From the NCBI GenBank assembly GCA_036563245.1, contig DATCMU010000037.1:33435-97434 (forward strand): 64,000 bases of DNA, given 5' to 3'. The notes beneath the pieces are model-generated. The model was not told the DNA's origin, searched no databases, and saw only the letters and a list, made by a program, of their open reading frames with translations. This document shows, in pieces, positions 1 to 7,709 of the stretch (position 1 is the first letter of the stretch; each line of letters opens with the position of its first letter). A program made the position numbers and the translations under genes. The stretch comes from DATCMU01 sp036563245. GTDB taxonomy: Bacteria > Pseudomonadota > Alphaproteobacteria > Rhizobiales > Devosiaceae.

Positions 1-1
1 G

Positions 2-1018
2 ATTGCCTGCGGGACGTCCCTGCAGGCGGCCCTGACGCTGGGGAGCAAGATCGCTTCGGGCGAGATCGACAGCGGGATTGCGGCGGGCGCGGATTCGATC
101 TCGGATTCACCCGTGGTGTTCGGCGACCGGTTCGCGCATCGCCTGATCGCAATGGGTCGGGCCCGGACGGCGGGAAAGCGACTGGCGGCATTCAAGGGGT
201 TCAGTTTCGGCGAGCTCAAGCCTGTGGCGCCCTCCACGCAGGAGCCGCGAACCGGGCTGTCGATGGGCGAGCATTGCGAACTGATGGCGCGTGAGTGGGG
301 CATTGCGCGCGACGAGCAGGATGAATTCGCGCTCAAGAGCCACCTCAACGCGGCGGCGTCCATAGCGAACGGATTTCACGACGACCTGATCGTGCCCTGT
401 GCCGGCATCTACAAGGACAACAATGTCCGGGGTGACACGAGCATCGAGGCGCTGCAGGGCCTCAAGCCCGCCTTCGACCGCAGGTCGGGGCAAGGCACCC
501 TGACGGCAGGCAATTCGACCCCGTTGACGGATGGTGCGGCCGCGGTGCTGCTGGCCAGCGAGGACTGGGCGCGGGCGCGGGGCCTTCCCGTCCTGGCGAC
601 GCTGAGAATGGGGCAGGTTGCGGCCAACGATTTCGCTGCGGGCGATGGCTTGCTGATGGCGCCGACCATCGCGGTTTCGCGCCTTCTGGAGCGTGCCGGA
701 ATCGGTTTCGAGGATATTGACCTGTTCGAGTTTCACGAGGCGTTCGCCGCACAGGTCCTTTGTACCTTGCGGGCGTTCTGGGACCGCAAGTATTGCCGCT
801 CCGTATTGGGGCGGGACAAGGTGCTGGGCAAGATCGATCCGGCAAGGATCAATCTCAAGGGCTCCAGCCTTGCCTATGGGCACCCGTTCGCCGCAACCGG
901 GGCGCGGATTCTTGGTCTGACAGCGAAACTTCTCAACAGCGAGAACCGGTCGCGGGCGCTGATTTCCGTATGTACGGCGGGCGGAATGGGGGTCGCGGCA
1001 CTTGTTGAACGGACGTAA
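2..1018 (+). CDS. fadI: FadI-type acetyl-CoA C-acyltransferase (thiolase), 5' partial
   Basis: This is a 3-ketoacyl-CoA thiolase that cleaves 3-ketoacyl-CoA with CoA in the last step of beta-oxidation. The reading frame is open to the left edge, so the start is outside the window. The first residues, IACGTSLQAAL, hold the acyl-accepting cysteine. Later come NSTPLTDGAAAV, a GHPFAATGAR motif with the catalytic His, and the second catalytic Cys in SVCTAGGMG near the C terminus. The segment after the first Cys, with a KGFSFGELKPV-like insertion and DNNVRG, matches the long FadI subtype better than FadA or PhaA. A FadJ-type partner would be expected upstream but is not visible. Family is certain, subtype likely. 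Confidence 0.9.
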   Translation: MACGTSLQAALTLGSKIASGEIDSGIAAGADSISDSPVVFGDRFAHRLIAMGRARTAGKRLAAFKGFSFGELKPVAPSTQEPRTGLSMGEHCELMAREWGIARDEQDEFALKSHLNAAASIANGFHDDLIVPCAGIYKDNNVRGDTSIEALQGLKPAFDRRSGQGTLTAGNSTPLTDGAAAVLLASEDWARARGLPVLATLRMGQVAANDFAAGDGLLMAPTIAVSRLLERAGIGFEDIDLFEFHEAFAAQVLCTLRAFWDRKYCRSVLGRDKVLGKIDPARINLKGSSLAYGHPFAATGARILGLTAKLLNSENRSRALISVCTAGGMGVAALVERT

Positions 1019-1169
1019 GCGTCAAGAGACTTGCAAAAACGTCGCAGGCATGGATAGGTTTCGATCAGCGACCGGGAGGTAAAACTTTCTGTCAAAACAA
1101 CCCGGCGTGGAAAACATCATTGCCGGAATCAAGGGCTTAGGGAACCTCATTAGAAGGAAGAGGGCCATA

Positions 1170-2756
1170 ATGAAAATCAACGGAATCATGAAGGCAGCAG
1201 TCGCTGCCGCGTTTGCGCTGTCGCTTGGCGGCGCCGCGCAGGCGGTCACGCTGCATATGCACAACGGAGGCGAGGTCGGCTCGCTCGATCCCTCCAAGGT
1301 CGACGGCGACTGGGAAAACCGCGTCGTCGGCGATTACATCGAAGGTCTGATGACCGAAGACCAGCAGGCCAACGCCATTCTCGGCCAGGCCGCTTCCTAC
1401 AAGGTCTCGGACGACGGAAAGACCTACACGTTCACGCTGCGCGACGATGCGAAGTGGAGCGATGGCGTGCCGGTCACGGCCGACGACTTCGTGCTCGGCT
1501 TCCAGCGCCTGCTGGACCCCAAGGCGGGCAATTCCTATGCCTATCTGCAGTTCACCATCAAGAACGCGGAAGCCTATAACGCGGGCAAGGTGGCCGATTT
1601 CGCCGATGTCGGCGTGAAGGCGCTGGACGAAAAGACGCTCCAGTTCACCCTCGAGAACGCGACCCCCTACTTCCTGCAGGCGTTGACCCACTACACCGCC
1701 TATCCCGTGCCCAAGCACGTGATCGACAAGGTCGGCAATGACTGGGTCAAGCTCGAAAACATCGTCGCCAACGGTCCGTACAAGCCCACGGAGTGGGTGC
1801 CGGGCTCGTATATCCATTCGGTGAAGAACCCGCTCTACTACGATGCGGCCAACGTCAAGATCGATGACGTCTACTACTACGTCCTCGAGGACCAGGTCGC
1901 GGCGCTGAACCGCTATCGCGCCGGCGAGTTCGACATCCTGACCGACTTCCCGGCCGACCAGTACCAGTGGATGGAGCAGAACATGCCCGGCCAGGCGCAT
2001 GTGAAGCCGTTCCTGGGCGTTTACTACTACGTGATGAACCAGACGCGGCCGGAACTGCAGGACAAGCGGGTTCGCGAGGCCCTGTCGATCTCGATCAATC
2101 GTGACGTGATCGGACCGGACGTCCTGGGCACTGGCGAACTGCCGGCCTATGGCTGGGTCCCGCCGGGCACCGCCAACTACGAGGGCGACCAGTACATGCC
2201 CGACTGGGCCAAGATGAGCTACGAAGACCGCGTGGCCATGGCCAAGAAGCTGATGTCGGAGGCCGGTTACACCACCGACCATCCGCTCAAGCTGCAGCTC
2301 AAGTACAACACCAACGACAATCACCAGCGTATCGCGGTGGCGATTTCGGCAATGTGGAAGCCGATCGGCGTCGATGTCGAGCTGTTCAATTCGGAAGTGC
2401 GCGTGCACTACGATGCTCTTGAGCAGGGCGACTTCCAGATCGGCCGCGCCGGCTGGCTGATGGACTACAACGATCCGCAGAACATGCTGCAGCTTCTGGA
2501 GACGGGCAACGGCAACAACTATGGCCGCTATTCCAATCCGGAATACGACAAGCTGATGGCTGAATCGGATGTCACGCTCGACCTGACCAAGCGTGCAGGC
2601 CTGATGCACCAGGCCGAGAAGATCGCGATGGACGACTTCGCCGTCATCCCGATCTACTACTATGTGTCCAAGAACGTGGTTTCGCCCAAGATCCATGGCT
2701 TCGAGGACAATGCCAAGGACATCCACCGCACCCGGTGGCTGACCAAGGACGAATAG
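1170..2756 (+). CDS. oppA: Peptide ABC transporter substrate-binding protein (OppA/SBP family 5)
   Basis: Periplasmic binding protein of 528 residues that captures oligopeptides for the importer encoded downstream. I chose the ATG at 1170 because a purine-rich AGAAGGAAGAGGG sits just before it and it opens a clean signal peptide: basic n-region, hydrophobic core, cleavage after AAQA near residue 27. An upstream in-frame ATG at 1107 would add 21 residues ahead of the signal. The body has the SBP_bac_5 pattern, with LDPSKVDGDWENRVVGDYIEGL near the mature N terminus and the aromatic-rich lobe common in OppA. Length fits the family (about 540). The true substrate cannot be read from sequence and could include muropeptides. 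Confidence 0.93.
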   Translation: MKINGIMKAAVAAAFALSLGGAAQAVTLHMHNGGEVGSLDPSKVDGDWENRVVGDYIEGLMTEDQQANAILGQAASYKVSDDGKTYTFTLRDDAKWSDGVPVTADDFVLGFQRLLDPKAGNSYAYLQFTIKNAEAYNAGKVADFADVGVKALDEKTLQFTLENATPYFLQALTHYTAYPVPKHVIDKVGNDWVKLENIVANGPYKPTEWVPGSYIHSVKNPLYYDAANVKIDDVYYYVLEDQVAALNRYRAGEFDILTDFPADQYQWMEQNMPGQAHVKPFLGVYYYVMNQTRPELQDKRVREALSISINRDVIGPDVLGTGELPAYGWVPPGTANYEGDQYMPDWAKMSYEDRVAMAKKLMSEAGYTTDHPLKLQLKYNTNDNHQRIAVAISAMWKPIGVDVELFNSEVRVHYDALEQGDFQIGRAGWLMDYNDPQNMLQLLETGNGNNYGRYSNPEYDKLMAESDVTLDLTKRAGLMHQAEKIAMDDFAVIPIYYYVSKNVVSPKIHGFEDNAKDIHRTRWLTKDE

Positions 2757-2771
2757 TCCGGTTGCGTTTCA

Positions 2772-2801
2772 GGGCCGCGAATCCGACAGGATTCGCGGCC
2801 C
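2772..2801 (+). terminator. Intercistronic stem-loop between oppA and oppB
   Basis: Perfect inverted repeat: 13-bp arms at 2772-2784 and 2789-2801 around a GACA loop. No T-tract follows (next bases are GACCACAAC), so it is not a standard intrinsic terminator. Hairpins in this position behind binding-protein genes usually protect the upstream message and lower expression of the membrane components. That role is inferred. Confidence 0.7.
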
Positions 2802-2864
2802 GACCACAACAAGACCCGAGGCTCCGACGGAAGCGGAATCGGGCGAGGCAACAGGTCAGGTGAC

Positions 2865-3788
2865 ATGCTCAGATATACCTTGCGGCGCGTAATATCCGCG
2901 CTGCCGATCGCGTTGATCGCGGTCACGATCTCGTTCTTCATATTGCGGCTTGCGCCAGGCGGCCCGTTCGACGGCGACCGCGCGCTTCCCCCGCAAGTGC
3001 TGGCCAACATCAAGGCCTACTACAATCTCGACAAGCCCATCATCGTGCAATACCTGCTCTATCTGCAGGGGCTGGTGCATGGGGATCTGGGGCCGTCCAT
3101 GGCCTTCTACGATTTCAGGGTCAGCCAGCTGCTCGCCATAGGGCTGCCCTTCACGCTCACGCTGGGCTTCACGGCATTCGTGTTCGCAACCGCCATCGGG
3201 CTGGTTGCCGGCATCATCGCGGCGGTGAACCAGAACAAGTGGCCGGACTATGCCCTGGTGCTTGTGGTGATGCTGGGAGTGGTCGTTCCCAACTTCCTGA
3301 TGGGCGCGCTGTTCCAGCTGGTGTTCGGCGTCTATCTCAAATGGCTACCGGCCGGAGGGTGGGTGAACGGCTCGATACCGCATATCGTGATGCCCGTCAT
3401 AATCCTCGCCTGGCCGCACGCGGCGCGCATTTCGCGGCTGATGCGCGGATCGATGATCGAAGTGCTGGGCACCAATTATGTGCGCACGGCAAGGTCCAAG
3501 GGGCTGGGGGCACGCCTTGTGCTGTCGCGCCACGCAATCAAGCCGGCGCTGATCCCGGTGGTGTCCTACCTGGGGCCGGGGCTCTCCTATCTTCTTACGG
3601 GCTCGCTGGTGGTCGAGCAGATCTTCGGTCTTCCGGGAATCGGCAAGTACTTCATCACCGCCGCCCTCAACCGTGACTATGGCCTCGTTCTGGGAACGAC
3701 CATCGTCTACATGTTCATCATCATCGCGCTCAATCTGGTCGTGGACCTGCTTTATGCGTGGCTCGACCCGAAGGTGAGGTACCGCTGA
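2865..3788 (+). CDS. oppB: Peptide ABC transporter permease, OppB type
   Basis: Inner-membrane permease of 307 residues, one half of the translocation channel of the peptide importer. The N terminus MLRYTLRRVISALPIALIAV is the usual OppB/DppB opening with a first membrane helix. The region near residues 195-225 carries the EAA loop that contacts the ATPases (ISRLMRGSMIEVLGTNYVRT followed by ARSKGL). About six membrane segments are seen. It lies 108 bp after oppA, with the stem-loop between, and overlaps oppC by one base. Confidence 0.93.
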   Translation: MLRYTLRRVISALPIALIAVTISFFILRLAPGGPFDGDRALPPQVLANIKAYYNLDKPIIVQYLLYLQGLVHGDLGPSMAFYDFRVSQLLAIGLPFTLTLGFTAFVFATAIGLVAGIIAAVNQNKWPDYALVLVVMLGVVVPNFLMGALFQLVFGVYLKWLPAGGWVNGSIPHIVMPVIILAWPHAARISRLMRGSMIEVLGTNYVRTARSKGLGARLVLSRHAIKPALIPVVSYLGPGLSYLLTGSLVVEQIFGLPGIGKYFITAALNRDYGLVLGTTIVYMFIIIALNLVVDLLYAWLDPKVRYR

Positions 3789-4708
3789 TGGCCGGGATTA
3801 CCCGAAAGGACGCGACGCTGACGGCCTATGCCGAAAAGCTCGCCATGTCGGACGCGCCAAAGGGCCGTTCGCTCACCCAGGAGGCTATCCGCCGCCTGAT
3901 CGCCAACCGCGCCGCGCTGGCGTCGATCTTCGTGTTGCTGGCGATTGTCGTCGTGGCGCTGGTTGGGCCGCACTTCCTGCCCTACACGTTCGACCAGGTG
4001 GACTGGAGTTCGATCCGCAAGCCGCCGGACTTCGCCAAGGGACATTTCCTCGGGACCGACCAGAACGGTCGGGATCTGCTGGCGCGCACCCTGCAGGGGA
4101 CACAGGTCTCGCTGCTGGTTGCCCTGGTCGCCACGAGTGTCTCGGTCATCATCGGCGTCGTCTATGGAGCGGTGTCGGGCTATTTCGGCGGCCGGATCGA
4201 TGCCCTGATGATGCGTACCGTCGATGTGATGTACGCGCTGCCCTATATCCTGTTCGTCATCATCCTGATGGTGATGTTCGGGCGCAATTTCGTGCTGCTG
4301 TTCGTGGGCATCGGTGCCATCGAGTGGCTGACCATGGCGCGAATCGTGCGCGGGCAGACCCTGAGCCTGAAGGAACGCGAGTTCATCGAGGCAGCGAGGG
4401 CGGGCGGCGCCAAGCCCTGGACGATCATCCTCAGGCACATCGTGCCAAACCTGACCGGGCCAGTGGTGATCTATGCCACGCTCACCGTGCCCGAAATCAT
4501 CATCACCGAAAGTTTCCTGAGTTATCTCGGACTAGGCGTGCAGGAACCGATGACGTCGCTGGGCACACTCATTTCGAACGGTGCACCGGTGGCCGAAGTG
4601 CTGCCCTGGCTGCTGGTCGCGCCCGCGGCGATACTCGTCACGATGCTGCTGTGCCTGAGCTATCTGGGCGACGGCCTGCGCGACGCGCTCGATCCGAAGG
4701 ACCGCTAG
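3788..4708 (+). CDS. oppC: Peptide ABC transporter permease, OppC type
   Basis: Second permease of the peptide importer, 306 residues. The ATG at 3788 shares its A with the oppB stop (TGATG), implying translational coupling. It has the extended OppC N-terminal segment before the first helix (about residue 40), a periplasmic stretch with FLGTDQNGRDLLAR (about 95-108), which is diagnostic of OppC/DppC, and an EAA loop around 200-220 (EFIEAARAGGAKPWTIILRH). Five to six membrane helices. The next gene starts 2 bp after its stop. Confidence 0.93.
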   Translation: MAGITRKDATLTAYAEKLAMSDAPKGRSLTQEAIRRLIANRAALASIFVLLAIVVVALVGPHFLPYTFDQVDWSSIRKPPDFAKGHFLGTDQNGRDLLARTLQGTQVSLLVALVATSVSVIIGVVYGAVSGYFGGRIDALMMRTVDVMYALPYILFVIILMVMFGRNFVLLFVGIGAIEWLTMARIVRGQTLSLKEREFIEAARAGGAKPWTIILRHIVPNLTGPVVIYATLTVPEIIITESFLSYLGLGVQEPMTSLGTLISNGAPVAEVLPWLLVAPAAILVTMLLCLSYLGDGLRDALDPKDR

Positions 4709-4710
4709 AC

Positions 4711-5697
4711 ATGTCAGACGTACTTGTTGTCGATGACCTCAGCGTCATTTTCGACCTGCCCGACGGCCAGGTGACCGCGGTCGCGGATCTCAGCTTCACG
4801 CTTCGGGAGGGGGAGACGCTTGCCGTGGTCGGCGAGTCCGGCTCGGGCAAGAGCCAGGCTTTTCTTTCCATCATGGGCCTTCTGGCCAAGAACGGCCGTG
4901 CGGACGGCCGCGCGATGATGGGTGATCTCAACCTGGTGGGCATGCGCAAGGACAAGCTCGACCGCTATCGCGGCCGGGACATTGCCATGATCTTCCAGGA
5001 TCCCATGACCTCGCTCAATCCCAGCCTCAGGGTGAAGACCCAACTGGCCGAGGTGCTGGTCAAGCACCAGGGATACATGCAGGACCGGGCGGTCAAGGAA
5101 GCCATCGAGATGCTTGAACGGGTCGGAATACCCGAGCCGGCCAAGCGCGCGTCGGCCTATCCGCACGAGCTTTCGGGCGGAATGCGCCAGCGCGTCATGA
5201 TCGCCATGGCACTGCTGTGCCGGCCCAAGATCCTGATCGCGGACGAGCCGACGACGGCGCTCGACGTGACCGTTCAGGCGCAGATGCTCGATCTTTTCAA
5301 GAGCCTGACCACCGATTTCGGCACCGCGCTGGTCATGATTACCCACGACCTTGGCGTGGTGGCCGGGCTCGCGGACCGCATGATGGTGATGTATGCGGGG
5401 CGGGCGGTGGAAAAGGGCCCGGTGGACGATCTCTTCTACGACCCCCGGCATCCCTATACTTTCGGCCTGTTGCATTCCACGCCCCATGTGGAACAGCAGC
5501 ACCAGCGCCTGCAGCCGATCGAGGGCTTGCCGCCCAGTCTCGAGCACCTGCCCAAGGGGTGCGCCTTCAATCCGCGTTGCGCATTCCGGACGGAGCGCTG
5601 TCTTGAGGAACGGCCGGCTCTGGTCGGCCAGCGGGGTGGGCGTTCGAAGGCCTGTTTCTACGAAGGCCGCATGGCCTATGAGGAGGTGAGCGCATGA
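4711..5697 (+). CDS. oppD: Peptide ABC transporter ATP-binding protein, OppD type
   Basis: Cytoplasmic ATPase of 328 residues that pairs with OppF to power peptide import. The start ATG at 4711 is two bases after the oppC stop. An in-frame opening runs further upstream, but that part overlaps oppC and is not coding. Walker A is GESGSGKS (about residues 44-51), the signature is LSGGMRQRV, and Walker B is ILIADEPTTALD, followed by the switch His in MITHDLG. The C-terminal oligopeptide-transporter extension has the cysteine-bearing GCAFNPRCAFRTERC pattern that in this family can bind an iron-sulfur cluster. Ends in a 4-bp ATGA overlap with oppF. Confidence 0.94.
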   Translation: MSDVLVVDDLSVIFDLPDGQVTAVADLSFTLREGETLAVVGESGSGKSQAFLSIMGLLAKNGRADGRAMMGDLNLVGMRKDKLDRYRGRDIAMIFQDPMTSLNPSLRVKTQLAEVLVKHQGYMQDRAVKEAIEMLERVGIPEPAKRASAYPHELSGGMRQRVMIAMALLCRPKILIADEPTTALDVTVQAQMLDLFKSLTTDFGTALVMITHDLGVVAGLADRMMVMYAGRAVEKGPVDDLFYDPRHPYTFGLLHSTPHVEQQHQRLQPIEGLPPSLEHLPKGCAFNPRCAFRTERCLEERPALVGQRGGRSKACFYEGRMAYEEVSA

Positions 5698-6695
5698 GCG
5701 CGGACACCGAAGTCGCCCTGCTCGAGGTCGAGGGGCTCAAGAAGATCTTTCATATCGGGGGTGGGCTGTTCAGCCCGCCGCATGTCCTGACGGCGTTGCA
5801 GGATGTCTCGTTCAGCGTGAAGCAGGGCGAAACGCTGGGAATCGTCGGGGAATCGGGTTGCGGAAAGTCCACTCTGGGACGCTGTATCCTGAGGCTTCTG
5901 AGTCCGGAGGAGGGGCGCGTGTTGTGGCTCGGTCAGGACCTGACCGAACTGAACAACGAGGGCATGCGCCAGCGGCGCAAGGAACTGCAGATCATCTTCC
6001 AGGATCCGCTTGCCTCGCTCAATCCGCGCATGACCGTGGAGGAAATCATCGCCGATCCGCTTCGGGCGCTGATGCCCGAACTCAACGCCAAGGAGCGGCG
6101 TGAGCGGGTTGTGCGGATGATGGAGGCGGTGGGCCTCTTGCCCGAGATGATCAACCGCTATCCGCACGAGTTCTCCGGTGGACAGGCTCAGCGCATCGGT
6201 ATTGCCCGGGCGCTGATCACCGAACCAAAGCTGATCGTCTGCGACGAACCGGTCTCGGCCCTCGACGTGTCGATCCAGGCGCAGATCCTCAATCTGCTCG
6301 CCGCACTCAAGGATGAATTCGGCCTCACGCTGGTTTTCATCAGCCACGACCTGTCGGTGGTTCGGCACGTGTCGAACCGCGTGCTGGTGCTCTATCTGGG
6401 GCGTATGGTGGAACTCGCGCCGGTCAACAACCTCTATGACAAGCCGTTGCATCCCTATACGAGGGCGCTGCTGACGGCGGTGCCCATTCCGGATCCCAAG
6501 AAGGCGCGGGAACGCAATATCGACGCGCTACAGGGGGAGATACCCTCGCCGATCAACCAGCCTTCCGGATGCACTTTCCGTACGCGTTGTCGCTTCGCCA
6601 TTGAGAAATGCGCCAAGGAACGGCCGCCGCTCGAAACGCTAGATGACGGGCGCAGGGTGGCTTGCCATCGCTGGCAGGAATTGCAGGACAGTTAA
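5694..6695 (+). CDS. oppF: Peptide ABC transporter ATP-binding protein, OppF type
   Basis: Partner ATPase of OppD, 333 residues, last gene of the operon. The ATG overlaps the oppD stop by four bases. Walker A is GESGCGKST, the signature is FSGGQAQRI, Walker B is LIVCDEPVSALD, and the H-loop is ISHDLSVV. The C-terminal OppF extension includes SGCTFRTRCRFAIEKC, again with the spaced cysteines seen in peptide-type ATPases. A strong hairpin 30 bp downstream ends the transcript. Confidence 0.94.
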   Translation: MSADTEVALLEVEGLKKIFHIGGGLFSPPHVLTALQDVSFSVKQGETLGIVGESGCGKSTLGRCILRLLSPEEGRVLWLGQDLTELNNEGMRQRRKELQIIFQDPLASLNPRMTVEEIIADPLRALMPELNAKERRERVVRMMEAVGLLPEMINRYPHEFSGGQAQRIGIARALITEPKLIVCDEPVSALDVSIQAQILNLLAALKDEFGLTLVFISHDLSVVRHVSNRVLVLYLGRMVELAPVNNLYDKPLHPYTRALLTAVPIPDPKKARERNIDALQGEIPSPINQPSGCTFRTRCRFAIEKCAKERPPLETLDDGRRVACHRWQELQDS

Positions 6696-6724
6696 CCAGG
6701 CGACACCGTTTGCCTGAAGGCATG

Positions 6725-6760
6725 AGTGGGCGGGCCGCCTTGCGGGCCGCCCACTTCCTT
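6725..6760. terminator. Hairpin between the converging opp operon and regulator gene
   Basis: Arms AGTGGGCGG (6725-6733) and CCGCCCACT (6747-6755) pair perfectly. An inner CCGC/GCGG stem continues across one G-G mismatch, leaving a CTT loop. It is followed on the plus strand by TCCTTCTTCC. It sits between two convergent genes and probably ends both transcripts, though the T-tract is weak. Confidence 0.65.
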
Positions 6761-6767
6761 CTTCCAT

Positions 6768-7286
6768 TCAGTCCGTGCCGGAGCGCCTGGTGGCGGCATT
6801 CGCCGAGCCACGCCGCTCGTCTCCCTCGATCTGCAGAGTGCGGCGGCGGCGATCGGGGCCGGCATAGGCCGGGCCGTCGACGAACGTGCGCGGCTGGGCG
6901 AAGGCGGCCAGCAGCCTGTCGCGCAGGACCGCGGCGGAAAGCGGTTTCTTGAGGAACTCGGTCACCCCCGCGTCTCGCGCGTGAATGATCCGCGACATTT
7001 CGGCCTGCCCGGACATCATGATGACGGGTATGTCGCGGTTCGGGCACTCCGCACAGGCGCGCAGCTGGCGCGTCAGCGCGGTCCCATCATGGGGCGACAG
7101 ACGATCTTCGACGATCATGGCGTCAACCTGCCGTGACATCAGAGCGGCAAGCGCGACCTTGCTGTCGTTGGCTTCACGGACATCGGTGATCCCGAAGCCA
7201 CGCAACATCGCCCGAATGATCGATACCATGTGCGGGCTCGGATCGGCGACCAGAACCCGGATTCTGTCAAGTTCTATCTTGATCAT
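6768..7286 (-). CDS. CheY-like receiver-domain protein with a C-terminal GPDRRRR tail
   Basis: A single receiver domain of 172 residues with no output domain. Residues 9-125 show the receiver fold: VLVADPSP at strand 1, VIMMSGQAE at strand 4 and the conserved Lys in FLKKPLS. Aligned without gaps to receivers of the form DLIITDWRMPVLDG, the phospho-acceptor position holds Glu60 (codon 7107-7109), followed by Asp61, and the usual Pro is Ser. It may be locked in an active-like state, or may use Asp61. The tail after residue 130 has the GPDRRRR motif I associate with alphaproteobacterial receivers. Convergent with opp and divergent from rpmJ, so probably monocistronic. Function and partner kinase unknown. 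Confidence 0.85.
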   Translation of the reverse strand: MIKIELDRIRVLVADPSPHMVSIIRAMLRGFGITDVREANDSKVALAALMSRQVDAMIVEDRLSPHDGTALTRQLRACAECPNRDIPVIMMSGQAEMSRIIHARDAGVTEFLKKPLSAAVLRDRLLAAFAQPRTFVDGPAYAGPDRRRRTLQIEGDERRGSANAATRRSGTD

Positions 7287-7418
7287 AGCGGTTTCTTGAA
7301 CACCATCGTTGTTGGGTAATCATGATAGACCGACAAGAGTCATTCATCAGTTAACCTCGGAGGTTTTATTTGTTGTTCGGATTTGCGCGACTTGCCGCCG
7401 AGAGGCGATCCGCGTGCG

Positions 7419-7447
7419 TTGACACGGGCGGGCAATCCTCATATGTT
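7419..7447 (+). promoter_or_regulatory. Sigma-70-type promoter for rpmJ
   Basis: TTGACA at 7419-7424 and TATGTT at 7442-7447, with a 17-bp spacer, about 58 bp before the rpmJ start. The boxes fit the housekeeping consensus well for this GC-rich genome. Confidence 0.7.
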
Positions 7448-7504
7448 CCGGCCGAATTCACGCGGGGGGCCGGCGCCGATCCGCTTGTCACCGAGGTAAT
7501 CAAC

Positions 7505-7630
7505 ATGAAGATCCGCAACTCGCTCAAGGCCCTGATGGGTCGGCACCGCGATAACAAGATGGTACGCCGCAAGGGCCGCATCTACATCATCAACAAGACC
7601 AACAAGCGCTTCAAGGCCCGCCAGGGCTGA
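7505..7630 (+). CDS. rpmJ: Ribosomal protein bL36
   Basis: A 41-residue basic protein of the large ribosomal subunit. It starts MKIRNSLKALMGRHRDN and ends NKTNKRFKARQG, which is the alphaproteobacterial bL36 form. It lacks the Cys/Cys/Cys/His zinc site of the 38-residue E. coli paralogue. The start at 7505 is supported by GAGGTAATCAAC before the ATG. In-frame sequence further upstream is non-coding leader. It has its own promoter and a strong terminator, so it is monocistronic. Confidence 0.97.
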   Translation: MKIRNSLKALMGRHRDNKMVRRKGRIYIINKTNKRFKARQG

Positions 7631-7657
7631 ACGGCCAGCGCTGTCGACTGAATGAAG

Positions 7658-7690
7658 AAGGCCCGCCTCACGGCGGGCCTTTTGCTTTTC
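7658..7690 (+). terminator. Intrinsic terminator of rpmJ
   Basis: Ten-base-pair stem AAGGCCCGCC (7658-7667) with GGCGGGCCTT (7672-7681), TCAC loop, then TTTGCTTTT. It lies between the convergent rpmJ and the M20 peptidase gene and could serve both. Confidence 0.9.
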
Positions 7691-7709
7691 TGCGTCCGGG
7701 TCTGGCGGG

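Noticed and set aside
1137..2726. Long open frame antisense to oppA (529 codons)
   Set aside because: Shadow of a GC-rich gene: composition is His/Val/Arg-heavy, there is no family motif, and the sense strand encodes a clear OppA.
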